From contig JBGPBS010000021.1 in assembly GCA_041481365.1 (NCBI GenBank), forward strand, positions 1-22,629: DNA of 22,629 nucleotides, read 5' to 3'. The stretch comes from DASPTR01 sp041481365 (GTDB taxonomy: Archaea > Thermoproteota > Bathyarchaeia > Bathyarchaeales > Bathycorpusculaceae). The position numbers and the translations under genes were made by a program. Below the pieces are notes generated by a model. That model was not told where the DNA came from, made no database searches, and worked only from the letters and a program-made list of their open reading frames with translations. Numbering within the stretch: the stretch's first letter is position 1; each line of letters starts with the position of its first letter. Positions 21,659 through 22,629 of this stretch are shown in pieces.

Positions 21659-21880
21659 TCAAAGGTAACAAGCCCAGACTCTAGAAAAAAAAAGAAAAAA
21701 TGGTAAAAACCATCTCACGAGGAAGTCAAATTGGGTCTTAAGAAGAGAGTAATGAAGCAGATATACGAGATACCCTAGGAAAACAAAAAACACTAAAGCC
21801 GCTGGTATAGTTGAGAGTTCGTAAAGGTGATTGGTCTCTTCCCAAGAGAGATCTTTATCGCTCAATCTAGATTCTCCCAT
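21659..21880 (-). CDS. Small membrane ORF, probably the 5' half of a frameshifted gene
   Basis: 73 residues starting MGESRLSDKDLSWEETNHLY, with a hydrophobic helix (IPAALVFFVFLGYLVYLLHY) and a second (LVRWFLPFFLFF). It loses its frame inside the homopolymer-rich stretch that encodes FFLFF, then reads SRVWACYL and stops. The adjoining ORF (21415-21657) continues the membrane protein in the +1 frame. The ATG overlaps by 14 bases the end of the shifted frame of the upstream surface gene (stop at 21867-21869), an arrangement expected of an operon. Function unknown. Confidence 0.55.
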   Translation of the reverse strand: MGESRLSDKDLSWEETNHLYELSTIPAALVFFVFLGYLVYLLHYSLLKTQFDFLVRWFLPFFLFFSRVWACYL

Positions 21881-22006
21881 TGTATCTGGCGAATGCGGTC
21901 ACGGCGAACCCAAGATCCATGGCTATCTCCAACCCGTCAATCCAGCTTCTGAATCCTGCGATCATACCGCCCGCGTTTATGAAGCCGTTGATCAACAAAG
22001 ACGCTG
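21867..22006 (-). other. Shifted-frame C-terminal extension of the right-edge gene
   Basis: After the stop at 22007-22009 another frame stays open to a TAG at 21867-21869. It reads SLAASLLINGFINAGGMIAG, FRSWIDGLEIAMDLGFAVTA, FARYNGRI. Its hydrophobic, glycine/alanine-rich character matches the end of the preceding protein (FLALLFSAVGAGA), and it ends just inside the next gene's start. A one-base loss in the G-rich run near 22014-22022 would explain it. Confidence 0.5.
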
Positions 22007-22629
22007 CTAAGCTCCCGCCCCGACTGCGCTAAAGAGCAACGCAAGGAATGCTGTTCCAAGACTGACCCCTCCGGTTGCGATTATGGCCATTATTGCACTT
22101 ACAAGCGCAATGGCAAGCAGTCTTGCTCTGTCATTCCAAGCATTTATGAGAAACACCGCCTGAGTTGCTCCTTTGAAAGCTAAAGCTACTAGGCCTCCAG
22201 CTATCGTAAGTGATAGTACTTTGGCTGCGATGTATTCGACAAATAACGCAATGAAGTCAACCTGCAGTTCTTGCACCAGCTCTCCAGTCAAATCCCTGAA
22301 TACTTCCAGTCCTGAACACTTCATTGATCCAACGTCAGGAAGGATGGGACTGAATCCGAGGCCCACCGTCAGACTTTCAAAGCAAATCCTCTCGTGCACC
22401 CTGTACCACGGGTACCACCAGCTCCACTCATTATAAACGCTTAGCCAACCGCTGTTCTGCGCTTCTTGCTGCATTTGTTCCGGCGTCTTCGTTGTTGTCA
22501 TGAGTTGCGTCGCTTGAGGCTCAACCGTCAGAAACGTGCTGTTTGATGCTGGTTTGTAGCCGTACTGGATGGTGGTGCAGAGGGCGTATTGGGTGCCGTT
22601 AGGCGTGTAAGCGTAGGCTGTAGCGTTGC
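22007..22629 (-). CDS. Surface protein with C-terminal membrane helices; 5' end beyond the right window edge
   Basis: The frame is open to the edge of the window, so the gene begins outside; the ATG at 22501 is only an internal methionine. The visible part starts with a beta-rich extracellular segment (NATAYAYTPNGTQYALCTTI, QYGYKPASNSTFLTVEP), a Gln-rich stretch (TPEQMQQEAQNSGW) and an aromatic motif (NEWSWWYPWYRVHERICF). Then come hydrophobic helices (FIALFVEYIAAKVLSLTIAG, LVALAFKGATQAVFLI, LLAIALVSAIMAIIATGGV, LGTAFLALLFSAVGAG). It stops at TAG 22007-22009, probably early because of a frameshift (see 21867-22006). A large cell-surface protein anchored by its C-terminus is the likely nature; family not recognised. 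Confidence 0.65.
   Translation of the reverse strand, partial: NATAYAYTPNGTQYALCTTIQYGYKPASNSTFLTVEPQATQLMTTTKTPEQMQQEAQNSGWLSVYNEWSWWYPWYRVHERICFESLTVGLGFSPILPDVGSMKCSGLEVFRDLTGELVQELQVDFIALFVEYIAAKVLSLTIAGGLVALAFKGATQAVFLINAWNDRARLLAIALVSAIMAIIATGGVSLGTAFLALLFSAVGAGA

Noticed and set aside
1..22629. CRISPR array, insertion sequence or integrase/attachment site
   Set aside because: No regularly spaced repeats, no transposase or integrase motifs, and no tRNA-end duplication were seen in the window.

Overview
This is archaeal DNA, most likely from a TACK-type archaeon of the Bathyarchaeia/Thermoproteota kind; that finer placement is inference. The archaeal assignment rests on an archaeal-type DnaG primase, archaeal/eukaryal-type Tyr, Phe and Trp tRNA synthetases, a type II methionine aminopeptidase, a DUF1512 protein, AT-rich TATA boxes about 25 bases before most transcription units, a free-standing 5S rRNA gene, and a tRNA-Trp gene interrupted by introns with bulge-helix-bulge features.

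Left part (1-5.8 kb, minus strand): information processing. In transcription order it holds pheS, pheT, a 440-base gap with hairpins and two short open frames, tyrS, a Toprim protein (UPF0292 type) and the start of dnaG, which runs off the left edge. dnaG has a perfect Shine-Dalgarno sequence but an ACG where the start codon should be.

Middle (5.9-13.1 kb): a secreted zinc-dependent phospholipase C-like protein with a PEF-CTERM-like tail (minus); a ten-helix acyltransferase of the HGSNAT/COG4299 family, trpS, a flavin reductase and map (plus); then a zinc-ribbon membrane protein and a DUF1512 protein (minus), convergent with map and sharing its CTAG stop. Next come 5S rRNA (minus) and a divergent tRNA-Trp(CCA) (plus) that appears to carry two introns, one at 37/38 and one at 43/44.

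Right part (13.1-22.6 kb): accessory and surface genes. Two translationally coupled secreted proteins share a PPC-like domain and an N-terminal motif. They are followed by a SpoIIM-like membrane protein, a lone membrane-anchored secreted protein, a hicBA toxin-antitoxin pair, and at the right edge a surface/membrane protein followed by small membrane ORFs. That last block appears to carry two frameshifts at homopolymer runs. Long stretches here (13.1-13.7, 18.7-19.2, 19.9-20.6 and 21.1-21.4 kb) hold no gene I can support.

Several genes start with TTG (tyrS, the Toprim gene, trpS, probably the acyltransferase) or GTG (map, hicB), so starts were chosen from Shine-Dalgarno and TATA positions rather than by the first ATG. 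All functional calls are read from motifs by eye; no database search was possible.
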